DNA of 12,955 nt from an uncultured Chlorobiota bacterium (GCA_947311125.1 CAMZKI010000065.1:1-12955), one strand, 5' to 3'; counted from the stretch's first letter, positions 1-6,726 are shown. Numbers and translations are program-made. Notes: a model not told the origin generated them from the letters alone.

Positions 1-1
1 A

Positions 2-853
2 GAGACTCAACAACTTGATAAAGACGGAAATTTCAATTTTGAAACTAAGTTTGATAAGTTTAATTTTAACCTTTTAATATTAGACAAACAAAATTATACG
101 GCATTTTTCCCTGAACCCGGAGAACAGGCAGAAATTATCATAGACGTAAAAGACATTCATAATCCGAAAATTACTAATTCTTCCCAAACCGAATTATATT
201 ACAATTACGGAAACAAGCTAAATAAATTGAAAACCGACAGTGAAAGAACAGAACTCGCCAAAAATATGATTGATAAAAACCCCTCATCGCCGGTCTGCAT
301 CTTTTTTGTTGATATTTTAAATCCCGATAAATATTATTCTTATCATCAAAAACTAAGCGACTCTCTTAAGTCCTACTCATACAACCCTGTAGTAGAAGGC
401 TTTATCAAAAAAACAAAAAACATTAAAAAACTTTCTGTCGGAAACGAAGCTCCGGATATTGCCTTGCCCGACCCTGACGGAAAAACCGTTAAACTCTCAT
501 CCCTAAAAGGCAACTATGTCCTGATAGACTTTTGGGCATCTTGGTGTCGCCCGTGCAGAACAGAAAATCCGAATAATGTAAAGCTATACAAAAAATATCA
601 CAATAAAGGATTTGAAATTTACGCTGTTTCTCTTGACAGAGACAAAAATGCCTGGCTAAAAGCGATAAAAGACGACTATTTAACGTGGATACACGTAAGC
701 GACCTTAAATTTTGGCAGTCGGAAGGTGCACAAATATACAACGTAAAAGCCATTCCTCACACCGTTTTATTGGATAAAGACGGAAAAATCATTGCTAACG
801 GTTTAAGAGGAGATGCATTGGCAAAAAAATTAAAAGAAATTTTCGGAGAATAA
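2..853 (+). CDS. TlpA/ResA-like thiol-disulfide oxidoreductase with N-terminal DUF4369-like region (5' partial)
   Basis: The frame is open from base 2 to the TAA at 851-853, giving 283 visible codons, so the true start lies before the window. The TTG at 227 is an internal codon, not the start. Residues ~140-283 (visible numbering) form a thioredoxin fold of the AhpC/TSA-TlpA type: a GNEAPDIALPDPDG entry motif, then WASWCRPC with the redox-active cysteines C182 and C185, and a cis-proline in AIPHT (P252) followed by LLDKDGKI. The N-terminal part (LDKDGNFNF, then FFPEPGEQAEIIID) resembles the DUF4369 domain common in Bacteroidota TlpA-like proteins. Family knowledge says such proteins are exported and reduce or exchange disulfides in the periplasm; the export signal would be in the missing N-terminus. 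It is followed by the MazG-like gene after a single base, so the two are very likely co-transcribed. Fold call strong, exact substrate unknown. Confidence 0.9.
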   Translation, partial: ETQQLDKDGNFNFETKFDKFNFNLLILDKQNYTAFFPEPGEQAEIIIDVKDIHNPKITNSSQTELYYNYGNKLNKLKTDSERTELAKNMIDKNPSSPVCIFFVDILNPDKYYSYHQKLSDSLKSYSYNPVVEGFIKKTKNIKKLSVGNEAPDIALPDPDGKTVKLSSLKGNYVLIDFWASWCRPCRTENPNNVKLYKKYHNKGFEIYAVSLDRDKNAWLKAIKDDYLTWIHVSDLKFWQSEGAQIYNVKAIPHTVLLDKDGKIIANGLRGDALAKKLKEIFGE

Positions 854-854
854 A

Positions 855-1187
855 ATGGCAAACATTCCTGAAAATCCGACACTGGGTAATTTACAAAACT
901 ATATTAAAGATATAGCAGAAGAAAGAGGCTGGGATAAAAATAACTATCTCGAAATATTCCTGCTTTTATCCGAAGAAATAGGTGAACTTGCAAAAGCAAT
1001 GCGTAACAGAGCCGGCTTATACGCAGAAAACAAAAAGCCGACAACACAAGAAGATTTAGAATATGAATTTGCCGATGTTCTTAACTATTTATTAGATCTG
1101 GCAAACTGTTTTGACATAGATTTAGAAAAAGCATTCATAAAAAAAGACAAAATAAATGCAAAAAGGACTTGGATAAGCACAAAATAA
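855..1187 (+). CDS. MazG-like nucleotide pyrophosphohydrolase
   Basis: This is a 110-residue all-helical cytosolic protein. It carries the MazG-type metal-binding motif: E40-E41-x-x-E44 (SEEIGELAKAMR), then E71-x-x-D74 (EFADVL), and a C-terminal K-x-x-x-N-x-x-R-like stretch (DKINAKRTW, N101 and R104). Family members hydrolyse (d)NTPs, often non-canonical ones, to the monophosphate and pyrophosphate using Mg2+. The length fits a single-domain MazG-like protein rather than the two-domain E. coli MazG. The ATG at 855 lies one base after the previous stop, and GGAGA sits a few bases upstream inside the preceding gene; this could serve as a ribosome-binding site. It is the only obviously cytosolic product in a run of genes for exported proteins, so its placement may be plain operon packing rather than a shared function. 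Nucleotide preference cannot be read from the sequence. Confidence 0.88.
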   Translation: MANIPENPTLGNLQNYIKDIAEERGWDKNNYLEIFLLLSEEIGELAKAMRNRAGLYAENKKPTTQEDLEYEFADVLNYLLDLANCFDIDLEKAFIKKDKINAKRTWISTK

Positions 1188-1217
1188 ATAAATTTAACAA
1201 CTATAAAACCACTTGCC

Positions 1218-1937
1218 GTGAAAACAATAAAACTTACACTTATTATTTCTGCTCTTTTTATTTCCGGTTTTGCAAAATCTCAACAAAAAATTAACAACCC
1301 CGAACTTCTTAAATCAGAACTTGATACAATTTCAAAACAAAAACTGCCCGTAAACTCCGTAGCCGTAAATCAAAACGGAGATTGGATTATTCTTTACGGA
1401 GACATCGGCTATTCGTTTATTTCAATGCCCGAAAAATTATCCGAAAAGTTAGACACCCTCAACAAAAAACAAATTCCGGTTAAAGATATTGATTTTACCG
1501 GAAAATCCGGATGGCTGCTTCTTGCTGCCGACAATGCTTTTTACTCCGATTCAATACCCGAAAAATTGTCTGCTGCACTTAAACGTATCAACAAACAGGG
1601 CAAAATAATAACCTGCTTCAATAATTTTAAAAATACCGGTGTTTTATTATACGGCAGGAACTCTTTTTTCCAAAAAGGAATCCCCGAAAACTTAAAAAAG
1701 AAGCTTAACCAACTTAAATCCCGTAATCAATATATAAAATCTGTGGCATTAACAAAAAACAACGGATGGATAGTTTTTTACGGAAAACGTGGTTTCTCTT
1801 ACTACAATATCCCCGTAACAATGTCTGTTAAAATTAAAGAACTTGTCCAAAACGGATCATCTCTTGACAAAGTTTTCTTTATCGGCGAAAAATGGATTGT
1901 AATTTACGATAACTACAAATACACCGGCAATCTGTAA
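1218..1937 (+). CDS. Secreted protein of five ~42-residue tandem repeats, function unknown
   Basis: I do not recognise this 239-residue protein. It opens with a clear signal peptide (basic MKTIK, hydrophobic core, likely cleavage near SGFAKSQ, residues ~18-22). The rest is almost entirely five repeats at about residues 27-68, 70-112, 113-154, 155-197 and 198-235. Each unit begins with an amphipathic helix-like half (pattern IPEKLxxxLxxLN) and ends with a beta-hairpin-like half (pattern xxVxxxxNxGWIIxYGxxGFSYx). Conserved anchors are the IP/MP-E-x-L start, a Trp or Leu after Gly, and Tyr-Gly before the next aromatic. There is no visible catalytic motif; a repeat-scaffold or binding role is inference. 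The start is GTG at 1218: no ATG lies between it and the in-frame stop at 1185-1187, and the signal peptide begins immediately there. It follows the MazG-like gene by 30 nt and precedes the next secreted protein gene by 2 nt. Confidence 0.8.
   Translation: MKTIKLTLIISALFISGFAKSQQKINNPELLKSELDTISKQKLPVNSVAVNQNGDWIILYGDIGYSFISMPEKLSEKLDTLNKKQIPVKDIDFTGKSGWLLLAADNAFYSDSIPEKLSAALKRINKQGKIITCFNNFKNTGVLLYGRNSFFQKGIPENLKKKLNQLKSRNQYIKSVALTKNNGWIVFYGKRGFSYYNIPVTMSVKIKELVQNGSSLDKVFFIGEKWIVIYDNYKYTGNL
1296..1922 (+). repeat. Five tandem ~42-codon protein repeats
   Basis: The coding sequence repeats at the protein level with a period of 42-43 codons (anchors IPEKL, then GW...YG). DNA identity between units is low, so the duplication is old rather than recent. 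Confidence 0.75.
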
Positions 1938-1939
1938 AA

Positions 1940-2740
1940 ATGAAAAAAACAATTACAAGTATATTTCTGATTTTTCAACTTTTTAATTTACTTGCCCAGA
2001 CCGGTATTTCCGCCGATTTATTTTTTCCCGACCGTATAAAATCAGGAAAATCATTTACCGTTAACCTTAAAATAAAAAAACCGGCAGATTTTTACCCTTT
2101 TACCTCTTTCACTCAAAGTATTCCGGAAGGTTTTTTCGTAAAACCCGTAAACATCAGAGGTGCAACCTTTTCCTTTAAAGAAAACATTCTTACACTTTCG
2201 TGGATTCGATTACCCGAGGGTGAAAACATTGACATATTTTATGAAATTTCGCATACTGCAGGTACCGTCGGAAAATTCTCGTTATCCGGAAATATTAAAT
2301 ACCTTATAAACAATAAAAAAGGCGAAATTAATTTGAAAAATAAAACTTTTGAAATTTTCAATAATATCGATTCGGAAAAAAATTATACCCCTTACGGCAA
2401 AATAAAATGTATAAGAAATAAAATTCCGCTTACAGACGGCAAGATTTTAGTCAAAATAAAAATTTCCGGACTAAACAAAACCGACTTTATACTTACGGAA
2501 CAAATACCGCTCGGTTACAATTTTAATATTGTCAATGCATCCGAAACCTCCGTTAAAACATACGGGCAAACATTGCAATTTGTTGCGGACAAATTATCAA
2601 AAGCAGAAAAAAATCCGCTCATTTTAAAATATGAAATTATTCCGAAACAAAAAACAAAAAAGAACATTATAATCTACGGAAAGTTATCATTTATTGATAA
2701 AAATAATATCATTAATATTCCCGTTATTGATTCTCCTTAG
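1940..2740 (+). CDS. Secreted protein with two tandem beta-rich (Ig-like) domains, function unknown
   Basis: This 266-residue protein has a signal peptide (MKKTITSIFLIFQLFNLLAQ, cleavage likely after LLA). The mature part is two diverged copies of one domain, about residues 22-137 and 150-262. Matching landmarks are SFTVNLKIKKP against ILVKIKISGLN; SFTQSIPEGFFV against LTEQIPLGYNFN; SFKENILTLSW against TYGQTLQFVAD; IDIFYEIS against LILKYEII; and FSLSGNIKYL against IIIYGKLSFI. The pattern of short alternating strands and the PEG/PLG turn resemble Ig-like or DUF11-like adhesion modules of Bacteroidota, but I cannot assign a named family. No enzyme motif is seen. It starts 2 nt after the previous stop, so translation is probably coupled and the two products may work together outside the inner membrane (inference). 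Its 3' end overlaps the convergent protease gene by 17 nt. Confidence 0.78.
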   Translation: MKKTITSIFLIFQLFNLLAQTGISADLFFPDRIKSGKSFTVNLKIKKPADFYPFTSFTQSIPEGFFVKPVNIRGATFSFKENILTLSWIRLPEGENIDIFYEISHTAGTVGKFSLSGNIKYLINNKKGEINLKNKTFEIFNNIDSEKNYTPYGKIKCIRNKIPLTDGKILVKIKISGLNKTDFILTEQIPLGYNFNIVNASETSVKTYGQTLQFVADKLSKAEKNPLILKYEIIPKQKTKKNIIIYGKLSFIDKNNIINIPVIDSP

Positions 2741-3656
2741 CTTTTTCTTTTACGGAAATTGTATGAAAAGTATAAATTAATACGGCTAAAACCGTTACTG
2801 AAAAGAACATACTCATTACAGAACTTGAATCTGTGCCTATTTTTTCTGCTTCGGCATATAAATCGGTATCGTGCATAAAATAGTAAAGAACGACAGCAAG
2901 CCCGTTATTTATAAAGTGCATAGTAACAGGAATCCAAATATTTTTTGAAAGAACAAATAAATATCCGAAAAGAACACCGAGCAAAAATCTCGGTAAAAAT
3001 CCGTAAAACTGAAAATGAACCGCACTAAACAAAAAAGCTGAAATCAAAACGGCAGCATGTTCATTTCTTGTCCACTCCTTAAAAATTTTCAGCAATACTC
3101 CCCGAAACAGAAACTCCTCTCCTATCGCCGGTAATAATGCAATTAAAATTATGTTTACGGCAAGCCCGCCCGGTGTTTTAACATCTAAAAAAATATCCGT
3201 CATTTTCTTTGCCGCCTCCTCCATTGCTTTTATTTTGGCTTCTAAGCCGGAAAGACTTTCGGGCAAACTTAATTTTGCATTTATTGCTCCCGTATAATTT
3301 ATAAGAGGTATCGCAAAAACAATTATTAATCCGGCTAAAAAATATAAAACAAAACTGCTTTTTGTGTCCGCTCTCAAATACGATTTCGGATTTTCGGAAA
3401 AAACAAAAGCAGCAACCAAGGGCGGAACAATAAAAATTCCGATATGCTGAATAAACTGCATATATTTTATAAGCCCTATGTTTTCAGGATTATTCACATT
3501 TACGGCCTCTTGAAAAGAACTCAAACTTATTCCGAAAAGCGGTATTGCTGTTATCAGCCCTATTATTAAAAGTATACTGAACGATACAACAATAATAAAC
3601 AACAGGAACAAAAACTTTGTAAACGGGTGCGAATCTGTAAATAACGGTTTTTTCAT
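2724..3656 (-). CDS. CPBP/Abi-family intramembrane metalloprotease
   Basis: This is a 310-residue polytopic membrane protein with hydrophobic segments near residues 15-43, 69-86, 101-120, 166-180, 200-216, 222-237, 241-260 and 280-297. The three motifs of the CPBP (CAAX protease and bacteriocin-processing) family are present: E180-E181-x-x-x-R185 (GEEFLFRG), F210-x-x-x-H214 (FSAVH), and H247-x-x-N250-N251 (HFINN). These form the glutamate/histidine active site in related Rce1-type proteases. Bacterial members cleave membrane or prenylated/peptide substrates; the substrate here is unknown. A charged, probably extramembrane loop (residues ~126-158) separates the N-terminal helices from the catalytic core. 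It starts 5 nt after the MscS-like gene's stop, so it is the second gene of a two-gene operon. Confidence 0.9.
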   Translation of the reverse strand: MKKPLFTDSHPFTKFLFLLFIIVVSFSILLIIGLITAIPLFGISLSSFQEAVNVNNPENIGLIKYMQFIQHIGIFIVPPLVAAFVFSENPKSYLRADTKSSFVLYFLAGLIIVFAIPLINYTGAINAKLSLPESLSGLEAKIKAMEEAAKKMTDIFLDVKTPGGLAVNIILIALLPAIGEEFLFRGVLLKIFKEWTRNEHAAVLISAFLFSAVHFQFYGFLPRFLLGVLFGYLFVLSKNIWIPVTMHFINNGLAVVLYYFMHDTDLYAEAEKIGTDSSSVMSMFFSVTVLAVLIYTFHTISVKEKAKENQ

Positions 3657-3661
3657 TAATA

Positions 3662-4723
3662 TTATTTAATTTCCTGTGTAAGAATAGTTTGAGTGGGAAA
3701 TGCAAACTCTAATCCGGCTTCGTTAAATTTGCTTAATATCTGTAAATTAATTTCATTTGGAGCTAAAAACCAATAATCCGGTTTTGATTTTATATAATAA
3801 GTAAAATTTATATTTAATGAAAAATCTCCGAATGATGAAAAATACGTAACACAATCACCTTCAGTATATTTACTTTCTTTGTTAATCTCTTTCAGTATTT
3901 CTATTCCTTTTTGTATGTCCTCAGGTGTCGTATCATAAGTAAGACCTAAAGTTACCGTTACCTTTCGGCTTGGTTCTGAACTTATATTTTCAATATATTT
4001 TTCCGTAAAATTTTTATTCGGAATAGTTACCGTTCTTCCTGCAAGAGTTTTCAGTTTAGTACTTCTTAGTCCCATATCATAAACCGTTCCGTCATATCCG
4101 TCTATTATAATCCTGTCTCCTATTTTAAACGGTTTATCTATAAAAACAGTCAACCCTCCGAAAATATTTGCAACGGAATCTTTCGCAGCCATAGCAAATG
4201 CTAAACCTCCGAGCCCGAGTCCTGCAAGCAAAGCCCCGACATCGTAACCGGCATTATTAAGTCCTACTACAATTGCTACGGACCAAATAACAGCCTTTAA
4301 ACTTTTTCTGACTATAGGCATCAATTGGTCATCAAGATTTCCTTTCGTTTTTTTAACAAGGGGACTTAAATATTCAACTAATAAAGAGTCTGTTAAACGA
4401 ACAACTAACCAAGAAACATCAAAGGTAAAAGCAACATAAAAAGCCTTATTCACGAAGTTTGAAAAACCTTCCGAAACATTCAGGTAAGAAACAGCATACC
4501 AAATTCCGCCGAGAACTAATGCTAAAATAACCGGTTCCTCAATTTTATCTATTATTAAATCATCTAACTTTGATTTGGTTTTTTTGGTAATCCTCTTTAT
4601 AATATTCCCCGATAACCAGTAAACAACTTTTGCAGCAATAAAAGTTCCGGCAATTATTAAAAGTGCAACACTCCATTCTGCAACCGTATTACCGTAAAAC
4701 GTTTTTTCAAAAAACTCGCTCAT
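3662..4723 (-). CDS. MscS-family mechanosensitive ion channel
   Basis: This 353-residue inner-membrane protein has about five hydrophobic helices (near residues 15-38, 64-82, 92-112, 134-155 and the pore-type helix at ~161-190). The last is the glycine/alanine-rich MscS pore-lining helix (GALLAGLGLGGLAFAMAAKD). It is followed by the family beta-domain signature FIDKPFKIGDRI, then GTVYDMGLRSTKLKTLAGR and TIPNKNF. The C-terminal alpha/beta domain ends with the typical FPTQTI at 342-347. Such channels open on membrane tension and release osmolytes during hypo-osmotic shock. The extra N-terminal helices make it longer than E. coli MscS (286 residues) and like the five-helix YnaI-type relatives. 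Transcription most likely starts from the promoter at 4745-4774, giving a very short leader. Confidence 0.93.
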   Translation of the reverse strand: MSEFFEKTFYGNTVAEWSVALLIIAGTFIAAKVVYWLSGNIIKRITKKTKSKLDDLIIDKIEEPVILALVLGGIWYAVSYLNVSEGFSNFVNKAFYVAFTFDVSWLVVRLTDSLLVEYLSPLVKKTKGNLDDQLMPIVRKSLKAVIWSVAIVVGLNNAGYDVGALLAGLGLGGLAFAMAAKDSVANIFGGLTVFIDKPFKIGDRIIIDGYDGTVYDMGLRSTKLKTLAGRTVTIPNKNFTEKYIENISSEPSRKVTVTLGLTYDTTPEDIQKGIEILKEINKESKYTEGDCVTYFSSFGDFSLNINFTYYIKSKPDYWFLAPNEINLQILSKFNEAGLEFAFPTQTILTQEIK

Positions 4724-4744
4724 TTCTTTATATTTATTTTTTTA

Positions 4745-4774
4745 CAAAACTATTAAAACAAAATTTATTTCAAA
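4745..4774 (-). promoter_or_regulatory. Bacteroidota-type sigma-ABfr promoter for the MscS-protease operon
   Basis: Read on the minus strand, the -33 box TTTG is at 4774-4771 and an exact -7 box TAGTTTTG (consensus TAnnTTTG) is at 4752-4745, separated by 18 nt, which fits known spacing. The inferred start of transcription falls near 4738-4740, leaving a leader of about 15-18 nt before the ATG. Confidence 0.7.
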
Positions 4775-4797
4775 AATAGAAAATCTTATTACTTTTA

Positions 4798-4805
4798 TAC
4801 CTTTA
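4798..4805 (+). promoter_or_regulatory. Weak -7 box candidate for the beta-barrel/prenyl synthase operon
   Basis: TACCTTTA matches TAnnTTTG at all but the last base and sits 20 nt before the ATG at 4826. No TTTG is present at the expected -33 distance, so this is only a candidate. A promoter must exist somewhere in this 102-nt divergent gap, because the upstream gene runs the other way. Confidence 0.3.
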
Positions 4806-4825
4806 AATCTCAAAATTTTAAAAAA

Positions 4826-5581
4826 ATGAAAAAAATTGCTTTTATTTTAATCGCTTTGGCAGTTCTTTTTCAAAATGTAAACGCCCAAAGAAGAAAGTCA
4901 ACAATTAAATGGTTCAGTATAGCGGCAAAAGCAGGATACGGAAACTCAGTTCTCCTGAACGTAAACAATATAGAAGATAAAAACGTATCATTTAATTACC
5001 TTACACCGAGTCTTTCATACGGAGGAAGGTTTACGTTTACATACGGAAACAGTATAGGTTTCGGTACAGATATCCTGTCCTCTTCTTTCGGACAAGAATA
5101 TACGATAAACAATAACGGAGACATTTATGAAAAAAACTTAGAAATAAAATCTTTGGATGTTTTCCCTTTTTTCAGGTACACGGGAAGTAAAGCCGGTTAT
5201 TTTGAAATAGGTCCCAAAATCTCAACCGTAAAATCAATGACCGTTACAAACTCAATAAGTAATAAACTTTTTTATCCGGTAAAAGACATTGCCGAACATT
5301 ATACCTCAAAATTTACAAGTTTAGTTCTTGGATTCGGACTTGCCGTTTATAAAAACGAACGACTCGACATAAATCTCGGAACCCGCTTTGCATACTCATT
5401 TACTGATTTTACTCCCGGATATTCGTATAATGTCGTTAATGACGGGTATTATATCCCGACAAAAGATATTTTAACGCCGACAAATCCGCTGTCGATACAA
5501 GGAATCTTAGAAATTAATTATTACTTTGCATTCTGGGGAGACGCAACTTGCGGCAAAGGTCGCTTAATGTTTTTTAAATAA
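4826..5581 (+). CDS. Outer-membrane beta-barrel protein (PorT/OmpA-barrel-like)
   Basis: The 251-residue product begins with a signal peptide (MKKIAFILIALAVLFQNVNA, cleavage before Q21). The mature protein alternates polar and aromatic/hydrophobic residues in amphipathic strands: WFSIAAKAGYG, SLSYGGRFTFTYG, IGFGTDILSSSFGQEY, LDVFPFFRYTG, GYFEIGPKIS, TSLVLGFGLAVY, LDINLGTRFAYSF and IQGILEINYYFAFW. About eight to ten strands can be counted, matching the small outer-membrane barrels often annotated as PorT-family or outer membrane beta-barrel proteins in Bacteroidota. There is a short polar tail after the last strand (GDATCGKGRLMFFK), which is unusual because barrels normally end in an aromatic at the last strand. 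The role is unknown; PorT proper belongs to T9SS, but this sequence does not prove orthology. The next gene follows after 9 nt. Confidence 0.75.
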   Translation: MKKIAFILIALAVLFQNVNAQRRKSTIKWFSIAAKAGYGNSVLLNVNNIEDKNVSFNYLTPSLSYGGRFTFTYGNSIGFGTDILSSSFGQEYTINNNGDIYEKNLEIKSLDVFPFFRYTGSKAGYFEIGPKISTVKSMTVTNSISNKLFYPVKDIAEHYTSKFTSLVLGFGLAVYKNERLDINLGTRFAYSFTDFTPGYSYNVVNDGYYIPTKDILTPTNPLSIQGILEINYYFAFWGDATCGKGRLMFFK

Positions 5582-5590
5582 CAGAAATAA

Positions 5591-6562
5591 ATGTCAGAAA
5601 TAAACAATGTAAGGGCTTTTATAAAGCCCGAAATGACTAAATTTGAACCCTTTTTTAAAAATGCCGTTAAAAGTAATGTTCCGCTTTTGGACATTATTAT
5701 GAATTATATTATTCGACGAAAAGGAAAGCAAATGAGACCGATGTTTGTTTTCCTGTCGGCAAAACTTACCGGTGGAGTAACCGATAGCACCTATACTGCT
5801 GCCGCCTTAATAGAATTATTACATACAGCGACCCTTATACACGATGATGTTGTTGACAGCTCGGCAAAAAGACGAGGCTTTTTTTCCGTAAATGCACTTT
5901 GGCGATCAAAAATTGCCGTTCTTGCCGGCGACTTTTTATTATCAAAAGGATTATTACTTGCTGTCGAAAACAAAGAGTTTAATCTTCTCGAAATAGTTTC
6001 CGAAGCCGTAAAGGAAATGGCGGAAGGAGAACTTCTTCAAATTGAAAAATCACGAAAATTAGACATTACCGAAGAAACCTATTTTGAAATCGTTTACAAA
6101 AAAACAGCAACATTAATTGCATCTTGCACGGCTGCCGGTGCCGCTTCCGCAAATGCAAATAAGGAACACACCGAAAACCTTAAACAATTCGGAAAATATG
6201 CCGGCATAACATTTCAGATTAAAGACGACCTTTTCGATTACCAAAAAACAAACCTTACGGGAAAACCATCCGGCAATGATATACAAGAAAAAAAAATAAC
6301 TCTGCCTTTAATATACGCATTAAGAAATGCCGATAAATCGGAAAAACGCCGTATCCTTAAACTCATCAACAAACCTGACAGACAAAAATATATCTCTGAA
6401 ATTACGGATTTTGTAAAAAATAAAAACGGCCTTGAATATACCGAAAATAAAATGAACGAATACAAAAAACTTGCATTACAAAATTTGGAAAACTTTCCCG
6501 AATCTGATGCAAAAAAAAACTTACTGGGGTTAGTAAACTACATAACGACAAGAAAAAAATAA
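5591..6562 (+). CDS. trans-Polyprenyl diphosphate synthase (octaprenyl/heptaprenyl type)
   Basis: This 323-residue cytosolic protein is a class of enzyme that condenses farnesyl/geranylgeranyl diphosphate with isopentenyl diphosphate to build the side chain of menaquinone. Diagnostic motifs are GKQMRP (45-50, substrate-binding K and R), the first Asp-rich motif DDVVD (85-89) in LIHDDVVDSSAKRRG, KTA (171-173), FQIKDDLFDY with the second Asp-rich motif at 212-216, and GKPSGNDIQEKKITLPL (K225, K235). Length and the absence of bulky residues just before the first DDxxD (the preceding ELLHTATLI is typical) fit a medium/long-chain all-trans synthase rather than farnesyl synthase. Exact chain length cannot be read directly. 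It is encoded 9 nt after the beta-barrel gene; I see no functional link beyond shared transcription. Confidence 0.93.
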   Translation: MSEINNVRAFIKPEMTKFEPFFKNAVKSNVPLLDIIMNYIIRRKGKQMRPMFVFLSAKLTGGVTDSTYTAAALIELLHTATLIHDDVVDSSAKRRGFFSVNALWRSKIAVLAGDFLLSKGLLLAVENKEFNLLEIVSEAVKEMAEGELLQIEKSRKLDITEETYFEIVYKKTATLIASCTAAGAASANANKEHTENLKQFGKYAGITFQIKDDLFDYQKTNLTGKPSGNDIQEKKITLPLIYALRNADKSEKRRILKLINKPDRQKYISEITDFVKNKNGLEYTENKMNEYKKLALQNLENFPESDAKKNLLGLVNYITTRKK

Positions 6563-6575
6563 CATCCCTTCACCG

Positions 6576-6600
6576 TTGTTAACTTTTTGTTACCCTTTTT
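6576..6600 (+). repeat. Imperfect 11-bp direct repeat after the prenyl synthase gene
   Basis: TTGTTAACTTT (6576-6586) is followed directly by TTGTTACCCTTTTT (6587-6600). The T-rich end could weakly favour transcript release, but there is no stem, so I do not call a terminator. Confidence 0.35.
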
Positions 6601-6602
6601 AT

Positions 6603-6633
6603 TCTGTCTTTTTTGAAAATTATGCTATTTTTG
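6603..6633 (+). promoter_or_regulatory. Second, weaker promoter candidate upstream of the giant secreted protein
   Basis: The -7 box TATTTTTG (6626-6633) is an exact TAnnTTTG. The only -33 candidate at proper distance is TCTG (6603-6606, 19-nt spacer), one base off TTTG. If used, the leader would be about 125 nt and would include the hairpin at 6656-6674. Confidence 0.35.
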
Positions 6634-6655
6634 TCTGTAGCACTTAGTTTAAAAT

Positions 6656-6674
6656 GTGTTTTTTGACAAAACAC
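6656..6674. other. Short perfect hairpin in the intergenic region
   Basis: GTGTTTT (6656-6662) and AAAACAC (6668-6674) pair as a 7-bp stem around a 5-nt loop TTGAC. It is followed by CCCAAG rather than a T run, so it is not a standard terminator on the + strand. It could be an operator or part of a leader, or chance in AT-rich DNA. Confidence 0.35.
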
Positions 6675-6694
6675 CCCAAGCATTTGACGAACAA

Positions 6695-6726
6695 TTTGCT
6701 TCCGTTTTATTTTTTGACTATTTTTG
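6695..6726 (+). promoter_or_regulatory. Bacteroidota-type promoter for the giant secreted protein gene
   Basis: TTTG (6695-6698) and an exact -7 box TATTTTTG (6719-6726) are separated by 20 nt. Transcription would begin around 6732-6735, giving a leader of about 32-35 nt before the ATG at 6767. Both boxes match the consensus fully, so this is the favoured promoter in the 204-nt gap. Confidence 0.65.

Noticed and set aside
227..853. TTG at 227 as the start of the thioredoxin-like protein
   Set aside because: The frame is open to the left edge and the upstream residues look like the DUF4369-type N-terminal region, so the gene is 5' partial.
855..1187. MazG-like gene as part of a toxin-antitoxin or anti-phage system
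   Set aside because: No toxin, antitoxin, nuclease or other defence gene is nearby; the neighbours are redox and secreted proteins.
2724..3656. CPBP/Abi protease as an abortive-infection or bacteriocin-immunity gene
   Set aside because: The old Abi name is historical; there is no bacteriocin precursor or defence gene next to it, and its partner is a mechanosensitive channel.
3490..3705. 71-codon minus-strand frame bridging the channel and protease genes
   Set aside because: It overlaps both real genes in another frame, and its composition is not protein-like.
6656..6674. Hairpin as a rho-independent terminator of the prenyl synthase operon
   Set aside because: The 7-bp stem is A/T rich and followed by CCCAAG instead of a T run.
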